Assembly (NCBI RefSeq): GCF_900101875.1
Contig: NZ_FNAI01000003.1
Span: forward strand, 372,001 to 436,000
Length of the DNA: 64,000 nucleotides
Source of the DNA: Mucilaginibacter pineti
GTDB lineage: Bacteria > Bacteroidota > Bacteroidia > Sphingobacteriales > Sphingobacteriaceae
Reading direction: 5' to 3'
Shown here: positions 56,408 through 64,000 of the stretch, piece by piece
How the letters are laid out: each line of letters begins with the position of its first letter
Position numbering within the stretch: the first letter of the stretch is position 1
Program-made: the position numbers and the translations under genes
The notes under the pieces: model-generated
Told to the model about the DNA's origin: nothing
Databases searched by the model: none
Seen by the model: only the letters and a program-made list of their open reading frames with translations

Positions 56408-57417
56408 TGCAGCAGGTAAAGAAAGTTATAAAAATAAAATTTCAAAACGGTCTGTCTTTTGGAATAGGTGTAAGGGAAGTATTTAGCTGTGTGTCAGATT
56501 ATTATGAATTTCTGGATAGCGATGATCCTGATTTTATTATTTTCGGTCCTTATGGGAACGACCTGCCGCCAAAGAGCGATCGTTACGTGAGGATCGGCTA
56601 TTATTGTGAAAACATAGCGCCCGACTTTTCATTATGTGAATGGGCTTTCGGAATGCCACTGGAAGAGGAAGTCAGACACCCCAACTACAAAAAAATACAA
56701 TGGCATAATCTTGATCCTGCAGAACTGCTCAAAAACAATCCCGATATTGACAGGATCATCAGTACAAAGACTCGGTTCTGTAATTTTCTTTATGGTCACA
56801 AAGTGCCTTACAGGGAGGCTTTTTTCAGGGCCCTATCAAAATATAAAAAAGTGGATGCACCTGGCAGGTCGATGAACAATATGCCATCGATAGACAATCT
56901 ATTCCAGGGGGATATATGGGAACGCAAAAGGCAGTTCCTTGCACCTTATAAGTTTACAATCTCTTTTGAGAATAATTCTTATCCAGGATATCAGACAGAA
57001 AAGCTTTATGATGCCATGCTGGAGTGGAGCATCCCAATTTACTGCGGTGACCCTTACATTACAGACCTATTCAACCCGGATAGCTTTATTAATGGGTTTG
57101 ACATACTTAATGCAGATTATGGTGTACTGACCCGGGCACTTGAAAAAACAACGCAGATGGATTTCAAAGATTTCCGGCCTGGCGTATTTCATAATATGCC
57201 TGATCATATTAAGCGAAAGATAAAAATAATTGGCAGGGAGTTAAAGATGAGGGTACAATTTAACGGACTTAAGTATGATAAGCTTGTTGATAAAATAGTT
57301 GAACTCGATGAAAATGAAGGTTTATACAGGCAGATGCTCCTGGAGCCCTGGTTTAAGAACAATAAAGTCCCATCAAATACATTAGCTGTAACGCGATGGA
57401 AGGAGATATTCGGGTAG
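56407..57417 (+). CDS. GT10-family fucosyltransferase
   Basis: A 336-residue protein with the hallmark GT10 segment FTISFENNSYPGYQTEKLY then AMLEWSIPIYCGDP (about residues 182-216), which binds GDP-fucose. The N-terminal half is an acceptor domain (FIIFGPYGNDLPP). GT10 enzymes make alpha-1,3/1,4-fucosyl linkages, so the cluster's glycan probably carries fucose branches. No GDP-fucose synthesis gene is in the window. Starts in TGATG and overlaps the next gene by 22 bases. Confidence 0.9.
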   Translation: MQQVKKVIKIKFQNGLSFGIGVREVFSCVSDYYEFLDSDDPDFIIFGPYGNDLPPKSDRYVRIGYYCENIAPDFSLCEWAFGMPLEEEVRHPNYKKIQWHNLDPAELLKNNPDIDRIISTKTRFCNFLYGHKVPYREAFFRALSKYKKVDAPGRSMNNMPSIDNLFQGDIWERKRQFLAPYKFTISFENNSYPGYQTEKLYDAMLEWSIPIYCGDPYITDLFNPDSFINGFDILNADYGVLTRALEKTTQMDFKDFRPGVFHNMPDHIKRKIKIIGRELKMRVQFNGLKYDKLVDKIVELDENEGLYRQMLLEPWFKNNKVPSNTLAVTRWKEIFG

Positions 57418-58400
57418 TGGAAACAGTTCCACTGGTTTCTGTGATCATCCCGGTATATAATGCCGGTTCTTATTTAGCAACATGCATTGAGTCTGTCCTC
57501 TCTCAGACCTGGCATAACCTTGAAATCATTGTGGTAGATGATGGTTCAACGGATAATAGTTATGATCAGGCGAAGCAGTTTCTGGGTAATGGTGTAAAAC
57601 TCATCCGTCAGTACAACGCCGGGGCAGGGGTTGCCAGAAACACAGGACTGGATGCTGCTTTAGGCAGTTATATCCAATTCCTGGACGCAGACGATTTTCT
57701 GTCTCCTGATAAAATAGCATCCCAGTTAGAGATCTTGAAAAATTACCCGGACTATGTTGGCTTATGCTGCACCGTGTTTTTTAATGATCATGAAGACCCG
57801 CATGCTGTTTCTCAATGTAAAGAATGGTATGCCGAGGGAAGCGATGACCCGGTGGATTTTTTGATCAAACTTTATGGTGGTTACCATGAAAACTATGGTG
57901 GCATGATACAGCCGAACGCCTGGCTTACACCAAGGCATATTATTGATAAGGCAGGACGATGGACAGAAGAACGTAACCCTGACGATGATGGAGAGTTTTT
58001 CTGTCGGGTACTATTGGCTTCGGCTGGAGTTAGATATTCCGAGAGTGGTTTAAATTATTACAGGAAAAGTACAACGGCTACCATGAGTAACCGCGGCAGT
58101 TACTCCCGGAGTGTAGCGGTGCTGAACTCGTGGATATCAAAAAGTAAGCAATTGAAACCATTTGAGCACCGTCCAGGGATCAGAAAAGCGCTGGCTTTTA
58201 ATTTTACCGAACTTTGCTATCAAAATTATGCTGAATTTCCTGATTTAAGCAGGCAGGCTTATCTGCTTGCCTTATCCTATGGCGGATTAGCTCACCCGCC
58301 TTATTTAGGTAATAAATTATTCAATAAGCTAAGATTCCTATTACCCTGGAAAGTTTTGTTGTTGCTTCAAAAATACTACCATTGGATAAAGGCGAAGTGA
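57396..58400 (+). CDS. GT2-family glycosyltransferase
   Basis: A 334-residue GT-A enzyme: VSVIIPVYNAGSYLATCIESV, VVDDGSTDNSYDQAK, the DxD-type LDADDFLSPDKIA and a later EERNPDDDGEFFCRVL. The N-terminal METVPLV-like extension overlaps the fucosyltransferase by 22 bases. Start could be an ATG slightly downstream but none is better. Confidence 0.87.
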   Translation: MEGDIRVVETVPLVSVIIPVYNAGSYLATCIESVLSQTWHNLEIIVVDDGSTDNSYDQAKQFLGNGVKLIRQYNAGAGVARNTGLDAALGSYIQFLDADDFLSPDKIASQLEILKNYPDYVGLCCTVFFNDHEDPHAVSQCKEWYAEGSDDPVDFLIKLYGGYHENYGGMIQPNAWLTPRHIIDKAGRWTEERNPDDDGEFFCRVLLASAGVRYSESGLNYYRKSTTATMSNRGSYSRSVAVLNSWISKSKQLKPFEHRPGIRKALAFNFTELCYQNYAEFPDLSRQAYLLALSYGGLAHPPYLGNKLFNKLRFLLPWKVLLLLQKYYHWIKAK

Positions 58401-59422
58401 TATTGTATTTTTATATCGATCAGGATCATTTTCCGTATGATTACCATAAAGAGCTGAGTATTGACGACAAACAGAACAGCCGGGTAAAAGCCGCATTGTC
58501 GTCTGCCGATACCTGGCTGTTATGGCCTTTCCGTACCTATCTTGAACTTAAAGATTATTATTGTTGCCATCTTGTAGATGAAATGCCACAAGAGGGGATC
58601 ATTTTGTTTTTCCGGGGATCGATCAGCATGGATCAGCAGCCCTTGGAAAAACAATTCTGGATATGCCTGGTAGCTGACAGTACCTGGCACCCTTTTAGTC
58701 AGGTTAATATTTTCCAGAACCGGGAAGCCGCTAAAACTTACAAGAACGGTCATTTTATAAGGCACTGGCCATCTCCCGGTATCCTCAGGCGTACAACACC
58801 ATTGGTAGGGATTAAATGTTTATATTACATGGGTGATATAAATAATCTCACGCCGGAACTCAAATCAGAAGACTGGAAAAACTTTCTTTCGGATGAAGGT
58901 ATACGCTTTATTTGCCCAACGGTGGAGAGCTGGAGTGATTACCGTGATGTGGACGCTGTTGTTGCGATCAGAAGCTTTGACGGTGACCCTTATTTGAATA
59001 AACCGGCTAGTAAATTAATAAATGCCTGGGCAGGGAACGTTATTGTCATTGGTACCAATGAATCTGCCTACCTTGCAGAAACAAACGATCCCCACGACAT
59101 GATTAGGGTAGATAGTTATACGCAGCTTAAGTTGATACTATTACAGCTGCGTGACGATCTGGAATTAGCCAGGATGTACCAATCCAGATCAACGGAGAAA
59201 TCGGTGAAGTACTCTTTGGATTTTTTTCGGGATAATTGGATACGGCTGATTGAGGACAACATCATTCCTATGACCAGTGTATGGACCAGGAAAAGTAGGT
59301 TGGATTATAGGTTATATATCATCGGACGATTGTTTAAAAAACGTTTTTTTTCCTTGCAGAATCATTTCCGCAGCCGCATAACTAATAAAATCACTATGTA
59401 TTTGAAATCAAGGTATGAATAG
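58382..59422 (+). CDS. Glycosyltransferase-like protein, family not assigned
   Basis: A 346-residue protein whose C-terminal half (YMGDINNLTPEL, VDAVVAIRSFDGDPYLNKPASKLINAW, VIVIGTNESAYLAE) resembles the donor half of a GT-B enzyme. The first half is not recognisable. Position inside the cluster, with overlaps of 19 and 8 bases on either side, argues for a glycan-assembly function, but I do not assign one. Confidence 0.55.
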   Translation: MDKGEVILYFYIDQDHFPYDYHKELSIDDKQNSRVKAALSSADTWLLWPFRTYLELKDYYCCHLVDEMPQEGIILFFRGSISMDQQPLEKQFWICLVADSTWHPFSQVNIFQNREAAKTYKNGHFIRHWPSPGILRRTTPLVGIKCLYYMGDINNLTPELKSEDWKNFLSDEGIRFICPTVESWSDYRDVDAVVAIRSFDGDPYLNKPASKLINAWAGNVIVIGTNESAYLAETNDPHDMIRVDSYTQLKLILLQLRDDLELARMYQSRSTEKSVKYSLDFFRDNWIRLIEDNIIPMTSVWTRKSRLDYRLYIIGRLFKKRFFSLQNHFRSRITNKITMYLKSRYE

Positions 59423-60290
59423 GGTTAGTCTGGTAATTTTCACCTGCGAAGGGAGAGAGCATTTGCTGAGCAAAACGTGGAAGTCTTTCAATGCCGCCTG
59501 TGGTTTTAAATTTGATCAGGTCATCCTCGCTGTTGACGGAGTTATTGATAGTACCATTATGAACCTAATCAACCCGGATCAGGTGATTTATGGTTTTAAA
59601 AGGAAAGGATATGTAATCAGTATAAAAAATACGATCATCAATATCAAAACGGAGTTTTTTTTCTGGCTGGAAGATGACTGGGCTTTTCATACCCACGTTG
59701 ATGTACCTTATTATACCTCTTTATTGAACCAACACACGGATTGGGCCGGGATTGTTTATAGTAAATACGGGCCGTTGACTGATGATTTTAAAAAAGAACA
59801 ATTAGGCCAAAACCTTTTTCTGAACATTAACGGTTACTCCACCAATCCCGGTTTTAACCGAACTGCACTGATCTGTGAAGGGTTTGCAGCAATGGATAAT
59901 TCCAGGAAAATGGAAGGAGAGAAAGAAACTGGGTTTGAAAACTTTCTGACTGCATATTTTAACAGACGGTCGGTGAAGTATGCGCTGATCGACCCGATTG
60001 AGGGTATCGCTATTTCACACGAAGGCTACCTGGAAAGTACTCCCCGTAACTGGCATATGATCAGTTCTCTTGAAAAAAAAACGGAAAAACATTTGCTTAT
60101 ATTTCCGGAACCATCTATGTTCAGACGATTGTACATGATTTTGAAACTGATCCGGGCTTTTTGCGGGCTCGCCTTTCGGCAATTATGGAATAATGAGGTA
60201 TACGAAATGTGTTTTAGGATCATCGCAATTTCAATCGCGACAAAACAAGATGAAAGAAAGACGACAAGTCATCACGATAGCGACAGGTAA
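59415..60290 (+). CDS. GT2-like glycosyltransferase
   Basis: A 291-residue protein with a GT-A-type start (VSLVIFTCEGREHLLSKTWKSF), ILAVDGVIDSTIM and the acidic FFWLEDDWAFH that fits the metal-binding site. The C-terminal 80 residues are helical. It overlaps the previous gene by 8 bases; its last 41 bases overlap the start of the next. Confidence 0.72.
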   Translation: MNRVSLVIFTCEGREHLLSKTWKSFNAACGFKFDQVILAVDGVIDSTIMNLINPDQVIYGFKRKGYVISIKNTIINIKTEFFFWLEDDWAFHTHVDVPYYTSLLNQHTDWAGIVYSKYGPLTDDFKKEQLGQNLFLNINGYSTNPGFNRTALICEGFAAMDNSRKMEGEKETGFENFLTAYFNRRSVKYALIDPIEGIAISHEGYLESTPRNWHMISSLEKKTEKHLLIFPEPSMFRRLYMILKLIRAFCGLAFRQLWNNEVYEMCFRIIAISIATKQDERKTTSHHDSDR

Positions 60291-61224
60291 AAAACTATAT
60301 GTTGACTTCGCGGTAAACCTTGCCAGATCATTTTTTCTCTGGCACACGGGGGAAGATATTAATTTTCAGCTAGTTACCGATTTACCGGAGCTTGTTCCAC
60401 GTGAGCTCCTTGCCAAAATAGAGCTGATTACCACCGGTAAAGGGGAGATTGGTGAAGGATTTTCGCCTAAACTGCATCTTGACAAATTGATCAGCGATGG
60501 ACATACGCTTTTCATTGATAGCGACTGTCTGATTTACCGTAACCTCGATTTTGTATTTGAGCAATTCCGTGGACACCATGTTTCCGTTATTGGAAATTAC
60601 ATATGTAAAGGGGAGTGGTTCGGCGATGTCGCCGGGATCTGTACCTATTTTGGCATTAAGGAAATTCCGAAATTTAACGGTGGGATCTACTATCTCGAAA
60701 GCGGCGCCGTGGTAGATAACGTGTATGCGGAAGCACGCCGGATCGAAAAGATTTATGATCAGGCAGGTTTTGTCCGTTTGCGTAACCGGCCCAACGATGA
60801 AGTTATCCTGGCAGTGGCTATGCAGTTAAACCAGCAGGTAGCCTTGCCCGAAGACGGAAGTATTATGGCGGAGTTTGTGAATTTCCGGTCAGGTATAAAA
60901 TCAAACCTGTTTCAAGGTGTAGCCGAACTGTATAATACTCCCCAACACCGTGATTATGTCAGGGAATGGCCGCTTACTGTTGCCAAACCGGCTATTGTAC
61001 ATTTCCTGGGCCACCATAATCAGATGATGCCTTATATTCGCGAAGCTGCCCTGCTTGCAAATATCGTTTCGGGCTCAAAAGCATTTAAAAAACGGATGAT
61101 GGTGCAGTTAACAGTGGTTATACCCCACCTCGTTGGCGTTGGGCTAAAGAATCTTTTGCGGCCCATGTACCACGCTTTTTTTGGAGCTAGAAAAATCAGG
61201 AAATCAGAAAGAATAATAGATTGA
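60250..61224 (+). CDS. GT8-like glycosyltransferase
   Basis: About 324 residues. VITIATGKKLYVDFAVNLARSF opens a GT-A fold; TLFIDSDCLIYRNL contains the DSD metal motif (about residue 94), KFNGGIYYLES and HFLGHH follow, as in GT8-type retaining transferases. The ATG at 60250 is preferred over an upstream ATG at 60193, which would give a longer overlap with the previous gene. The next gene starts TTGA over its stop. Confidence 0.75.
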   Translation: MKERRQVITIATGKKLYVDFAVNLARSFFLWHTGEDINFQLVTDLPELVPRELLAKIELITTGKGEIGEGFSPKLHLDKLISDGHTLFIDSDCLIYRNLDFVFEQFRGHHVSVIGNYICKGEWFGDVAGICTYFGIKEIPKFNGGIYYLESGAVVDNVYAEARRIEKIYDQAGFVRLRNRPNDEVILAVAMQLNQQVALPEDGSIMAEFVNFRSGIKSNLFQGVAELYNTPQHRDYVREWPLTVAKPAIVHFLGHHNQMMPYIREAALLANIVSGSKAFKKRMMVQLTVVIPHLVGVGLKNLLRPMYHAFFGARKIRKSERIID

Positions 61225-62144
61225 AAGACGTAAGTATCATTATCCCAACCTATAATCGCTTGTGGAGCTTGCCGAAGGCATTGGAAAGTTGCCGGGAAAC
61301 CGGCTTGGATATTGAAATTATTGTTGTAGACGATGGAAGTAACGATGGTACGTGGGAATGGCTGAGCAAGCAGTCCGGAGTCATTAGCATTTTTCAGTCC
61401 AACGCGGGAAAGGATTGGGCCGTTAACCGGGCACTTGCAACCGCGACAGGTAGATACGTCCGTTTTCTTGATTCTGATGATTGGTTCCTTCCTAGTTCAA
61501 CCGACAAGCTTTTCGAAGAGGCGGAAATAAGCCAGGCAGATGTTGTGTGCGCGGGGTACCAGGTATCTGCCAGAGATGAAATAATCCGGGAGATCAGCTG
61601 GATCGATTGTGATGATTTCCTAGCACAGCAATTGGGAGAATGTGATTCTTCGCATTACAGTGCATACCTTTTTAAACTTGAATTTATAGCAGATATACCT
61701 CATCGGCAGGAGTACGGAGCCTTGGATGATCGTAAATTTATAATCGAAGTGGCCATGAAGTTTCCCCGCTTGAGCCATTTGAAAACATTTACCTTGGTGC
61801 ATCACTTTCATGATCAGGAACGGCTACAAAACCCATCGGGTCTTCAGGAAACAGCAGACCATCTGGCACGATTTAAAATTTATCGGAATGCTTTTGCCCG
61901 ATTAGCTGAAATTGGTGAACTTACACAGCGCAGGAAAAATGCGGCTTGCAATATTCTGTGGCATATGGCACATTGGGTTGCCAAAACACATATTGCAGAG
62001 GGGGAAAATATTTATCGCTGGGTTTACGAGCTTAACCCCGATTTTGTGCCTGATGAAAAATCCTTTATTTACCGCCTTTACAGGTTGCTGGGATTTAAAA
62101 GAGCTGAAAAAATATTACATATAAGACGTTTACTAAAATTATAA
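61221..62144 (+). CDS. GT2-family glycosyltransferase, TTG start
   Basis: A 307-residue GT-A enzyme: VSIIIPTYNRLWSLPKALESC, IIVVDDGSNDGTWEWLSKQ, the DxD-type LDSDDWFLPSS and a middle region typical of WcaE-type transferases. The start codon is TTG, which overlaps the previous TGA by three bases (TTGA). Likely coupled translation. Confidence 0.88.
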   Translation: MKDVSIIIPTYNRLWSLPKALESCRETGLDIEIIVVDDGSNDGTWEWLSKQSGVISIFQSNAGKDWAVNRALATATGRYVRFLDSDDWFLPSSTDKLFEEAEISQADVVCAGYQVSARDEIIREISWIDCDDFLAQQLGECDSSHYSAYLFKLEFIADIPHRQEYGALDDRKFIIEVAMKFPRLSHLKTFTLVHHFHDQERLQNPSGLQETADHLARFKIYRNAFARLAEIGELTQRRKNAACNILWHMAHWVAKTHIAEGENIYRWVYELNPDFVPDEKSFIYRLYRLLGFKRAEKILHIRRLLKL

Positions 62145-62148
62145 GCCC

Positions 62149-63135
62149 ATAAAACCACTTAATATCTTTTACGACGAACCTCAGAACGACCGCTGGGTAA
62201 AATATGACCGTTATCCCCGGAATTTCATCCGCAGGCTCATCAGGGGAAAAAAGAGGCCTGGGGGCGTAGGAATGATCGTGATTAATCTGATGAAGGGACT
62301 TGACAGGCTTGGCGTAACATACCGGTTGAATGATTACCGTTATGCATCAAAACATCCCGAGGAGATCGTTTGTATTATCGGGATGCCTTACTTATTATAC
62401 ACAAAGTCATGGCGAAACCCCATAATATTCGGTGCCGGTATATATTCACACGCAATAGAGTGCCCCGACCTTTTGTTGAGGTATCCCAATGTAAAACGCG
62501 TATTGGTGCCAGGAGAGTGGATGCGGCAAATGTTTGAACCCTTTTACGGGGAAAAGGTCATAGCCTGGCCGGTGGGAACAGATACAGATCAATGGTCGCC
62601 TGAGATAAAGCAAGCTCCTGAGTATGATTTTCTCATTTATAATAAAATAAGGTGGCAGCATGATTATTATGAAGAAACCTTGCTTGCTCCTATTCGGGCA
62701 GTGCTGGAAAAAAAGGGTTTATCATACCGCACCATCACCTACGGACACTACAAACCCGAGGAGTTGTTAGCCGGCCTTCAACTATGTAAGAATGTATTGT
62801 TCCTTTGTGAGCATGAAACACAAGGGCTAGCTTACCAGCAGATATTAGCAACGGGTACACCTGTCTTAGCCTGGGACAGAGGTGGTTTCTGGCAAGACCC
62901 TGCCTACTATCCCCAGCGGGTACAATTCAGCCCGGTCAGTTCTGTGCCTTACTGGGATAAACGCTGCGGGCTGACTTTCACTGCGTTTTCAGATTTTGAA
63001 AGCAAACTTACTGCATTTCTTATCGGTGCCCGGGATTTTAGGCCGCGGGACTATGTGATGGAAAACCTGACACTTGAAAAATGTGCAGATAACTATCTCG
63101 GGATCTATAACCAAATACTTCAGGAACAAACTTGA
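62149..63135 (+). CDS. Glycosyltransferase (GT4-like) with apparent ATA start
   Basis: About 328 residues. The frame that holds the ATG at 62272 is open upstream to 62137 and encodes a sensible N-terminus: KPLNIFYDEPQNDRW, VKYDRYPRNFIRRLIRGKK, RPGGVGMIVINLMKGL. None of the codons before 62272 is ATG, GTG or TTG; ATA at 62149, four bases after the previous stop, sits where an initiation codon belongs. Starting at 62272 would leave a 127-base gap in a cluster where every other junction is 13 bases or less and would remove the first 41 residues. Later: CEHETQGLAYQQILATGTPVLAW resembles the donor site of GT-B enzymes. Overlaps the next gene by 4 bases. Confidence 0.7.
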   Translation: MKPLNIFYDEPQNDRWVKYDRYPRNFIRRLIRGKKRPGGVGMIVINLMKGLDRLGVTYRLNDYRYASKHPEEIVCIIGMPYLLYTKSWRNPIIFGAGIYSHAIECPDLLLRYPNVKRVLVPGEWMRQMFEPFYGEKVIAWPVGTDTDQWSPEIKQAPEYDFLIYNKIRWQHDYYEETLLAPIRAVLEKKGLSYRTITYGHYKPEELLAGLQLCKNVLFLCEHETQGLAYQQILATGTPVLAWDRGGFWQDPAYYPQRVQFSPVSSVPYWDKRCGLTFTAFSDFESKLTAFLIGARDFRPRDYVMENLTLEKCADNYLGIYNQILQEQT

Positions 63136-64000
63136 AAATAGCTATTATCGTCAACCCATTGATTCCAGTGCCTCCTGAACATTACGGAGGTATAGAACGA
63201 ATTATTTTTATGCTGATACAGGAACTTGTGATCATGGGACACAATGTTACCTTGTATGCCCATCAAGATTCCGTGCCGGGGTGCCCCCTTGTTCCATACC
63301 GCGAACACGCACAATACAGCACTGGAGATTTTTTGAGGATCAATTTTTTGACCGCGAAAATTGCATTTGCAGGATTCGATCTGGTTCATACTTTCGGCCG
63401 CATGAGTAATATTGCCTTACTTATGTTTAGCGGCATAAAAAAAATCGTGTCTTACCAACTGCCACCTACAGTACTAAGGGTGAAGAATGCAGCAGGTCTT
63501 GCCCGTAACGGAACCTTACAATTTACAGCCTGCAGCAACTTTATTGCCGGTCAGATAAAAGATTTCTGTAAGGTTACCACGATTTATAACGGGGTCGATA
63601 TCCGGGATTACGATTTTCAGGAAACAGTACAACCGGACGCACCATTAGTTTTTCTTGGGCGAATACAAAAAGAAAAAGGTACAGCTATTGCTATAAAGCT
63701 TGCTTTGCAAACCGGCAATAAACTTGTCATAGCCGGCAATGTGCCAATGGAAGCAATCCATCAGCAATATTTTGAAGAAGAAGTTAAACCTTTTATTGAT
63801 GGAATTACCATCCGTTACATCGGCCCCGTTAACAATGCCGAAAAAAACGTTTTGCTTGGCAATGCCAAAGCTTTTTTAATGCCGGTTATGTGGGATGAAC
63901 CTTTCGGGATCGTAATGGCCGAGGCTCTGGCCTGCGGAACGCCGGTGATCGGGTTCAACAGGGGGGCCTTGCCGGAAATAATTGAAAACGGGAAGAATGG
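63132..64000 (+). CDS. GT4-family glycosyltransferase, cut by window edge
   Basis: The gene starts TTG at 63132 (TTGA over the previous stop) and is open to the end of the window (about 289 codons). It has the GT4 layout: KIAIIVNPLIPVPPEHYGGIE, LVHTFGRMSN, VTTIYNGVDIRDYD, LVFLGRIQKEKGTAIAI and DEPFGIVMAEALACGTPVIGF, the nucleotide-sugar site. Probably about 80 residues are missing at the C-terminus. Confidence 0.87.
   Translation, partial: MKIAIIVNPLIPVPPEHYGGIERIIFMLIQELVIMGHNVTLYAHQDSVPGCPLVPYREHAQYSTGDFLRINFLTAKIAFAGFDLVHTFGRMSNIALLMFSGIKKIVSYQLPPTVLRVKNAAGLARNGTLQFTACSNFIAGQIKDFCKVTTIYNGVDIRDYDFQETVQPDAPLVFLGRIQKEKGTAIAIKLALQTGNKLVIAGNVPMEAIHQQYFEEEVKPFIDGITIRYIGPVNNAEKNVLLGNAKAFLMPVMWDEPFGIVMAEALACGTPVIGFNRGALPEIIENGKN

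Overview
The window looks like a chromosomal segment of a Bacteroidota bacterium, most likely Sphingobacteriaceae (Mucilaginibacter/Pedobacter-like). The support is two SusC/SusD outer-membrane uptake pairs, a FecR anti-sigma factor with its ECF sigma factor, DUF3857/transglutaminase proteins, a GH97 enzyme, TAnnTTTG promoter -7 boxes, and little sign of Shine-Dalgarno sequences. The genus is inference. I found no rRNA, tRNA, CRISPR array, phage gene or intact transposase.

Left part (1-14.5 kb): an operon of a YwqK-type repeat protein (cut by the window edge) and two exported DUF3857/transglutaminase-fold proteins, one with a full Cys-His-Asp triad and one without. Then come the fused remains of an hxlR regulator and an SDR gene, a reverse-strand susC-susD pair, a small membrane protein, a luciferase-like oxidoreductase, a decayed scrap of an SNF2 helicase gene and a PQQ-type sugar dehydrogenase.

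Middle (14.5-43.4 kb): a YiaA/YiaB-type membrane protein, an unrecognised helical protein and a metallophosphoesterase. A FadR-type regulator with two upstream operator-like palindromes heads an operon with a TauE/SafE exporter, a DUF1634 protein and an exported alpha/beta hydrolase. A reverse-strand LLM oxidoreductase, aldo/keto reductase and AraC regulator follow, then a SWIM/SNF2 helicase, three exported glycosidases (clan GH-D-like, GH97, GH43), a frameshifted SDR gene, a second AraC regulator, and an ECF sigma/FecR/SusC (with STN domain)/SusD/TlpA-thioredoxin locus. That last layout suggests cell-surface signalling that controls import.

Right part (43.4-64 kb): an AT-rich patch of acyltransferase-3 genes (one truncated, two intact), then a very compact surface-glycan cluster: a Wzt-type ABC ATPase with a C-terminal extension, two FkbM-type methyltransferases, and about fifteen glycosyltransferases (GT2, GT4, GT8-like, GT10 fucosyltransferase, GT61 and unclassified). 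Nearly all junctions overlap or nearly touch, so it is probably one transcript, and it runs past the right edge. No Wzm permease, flippase, polymerase or initiating transferase lies in the window.

The most noteworthy points are the FadR operators over a promoter, two promoters placed so close to ATG that the messages should be nearly leaderless, a glycosyltransferase whose only sensible start codon is ATA, several gene relics, and the coupling of a Wzt with putative cap-forming methyltransferases.
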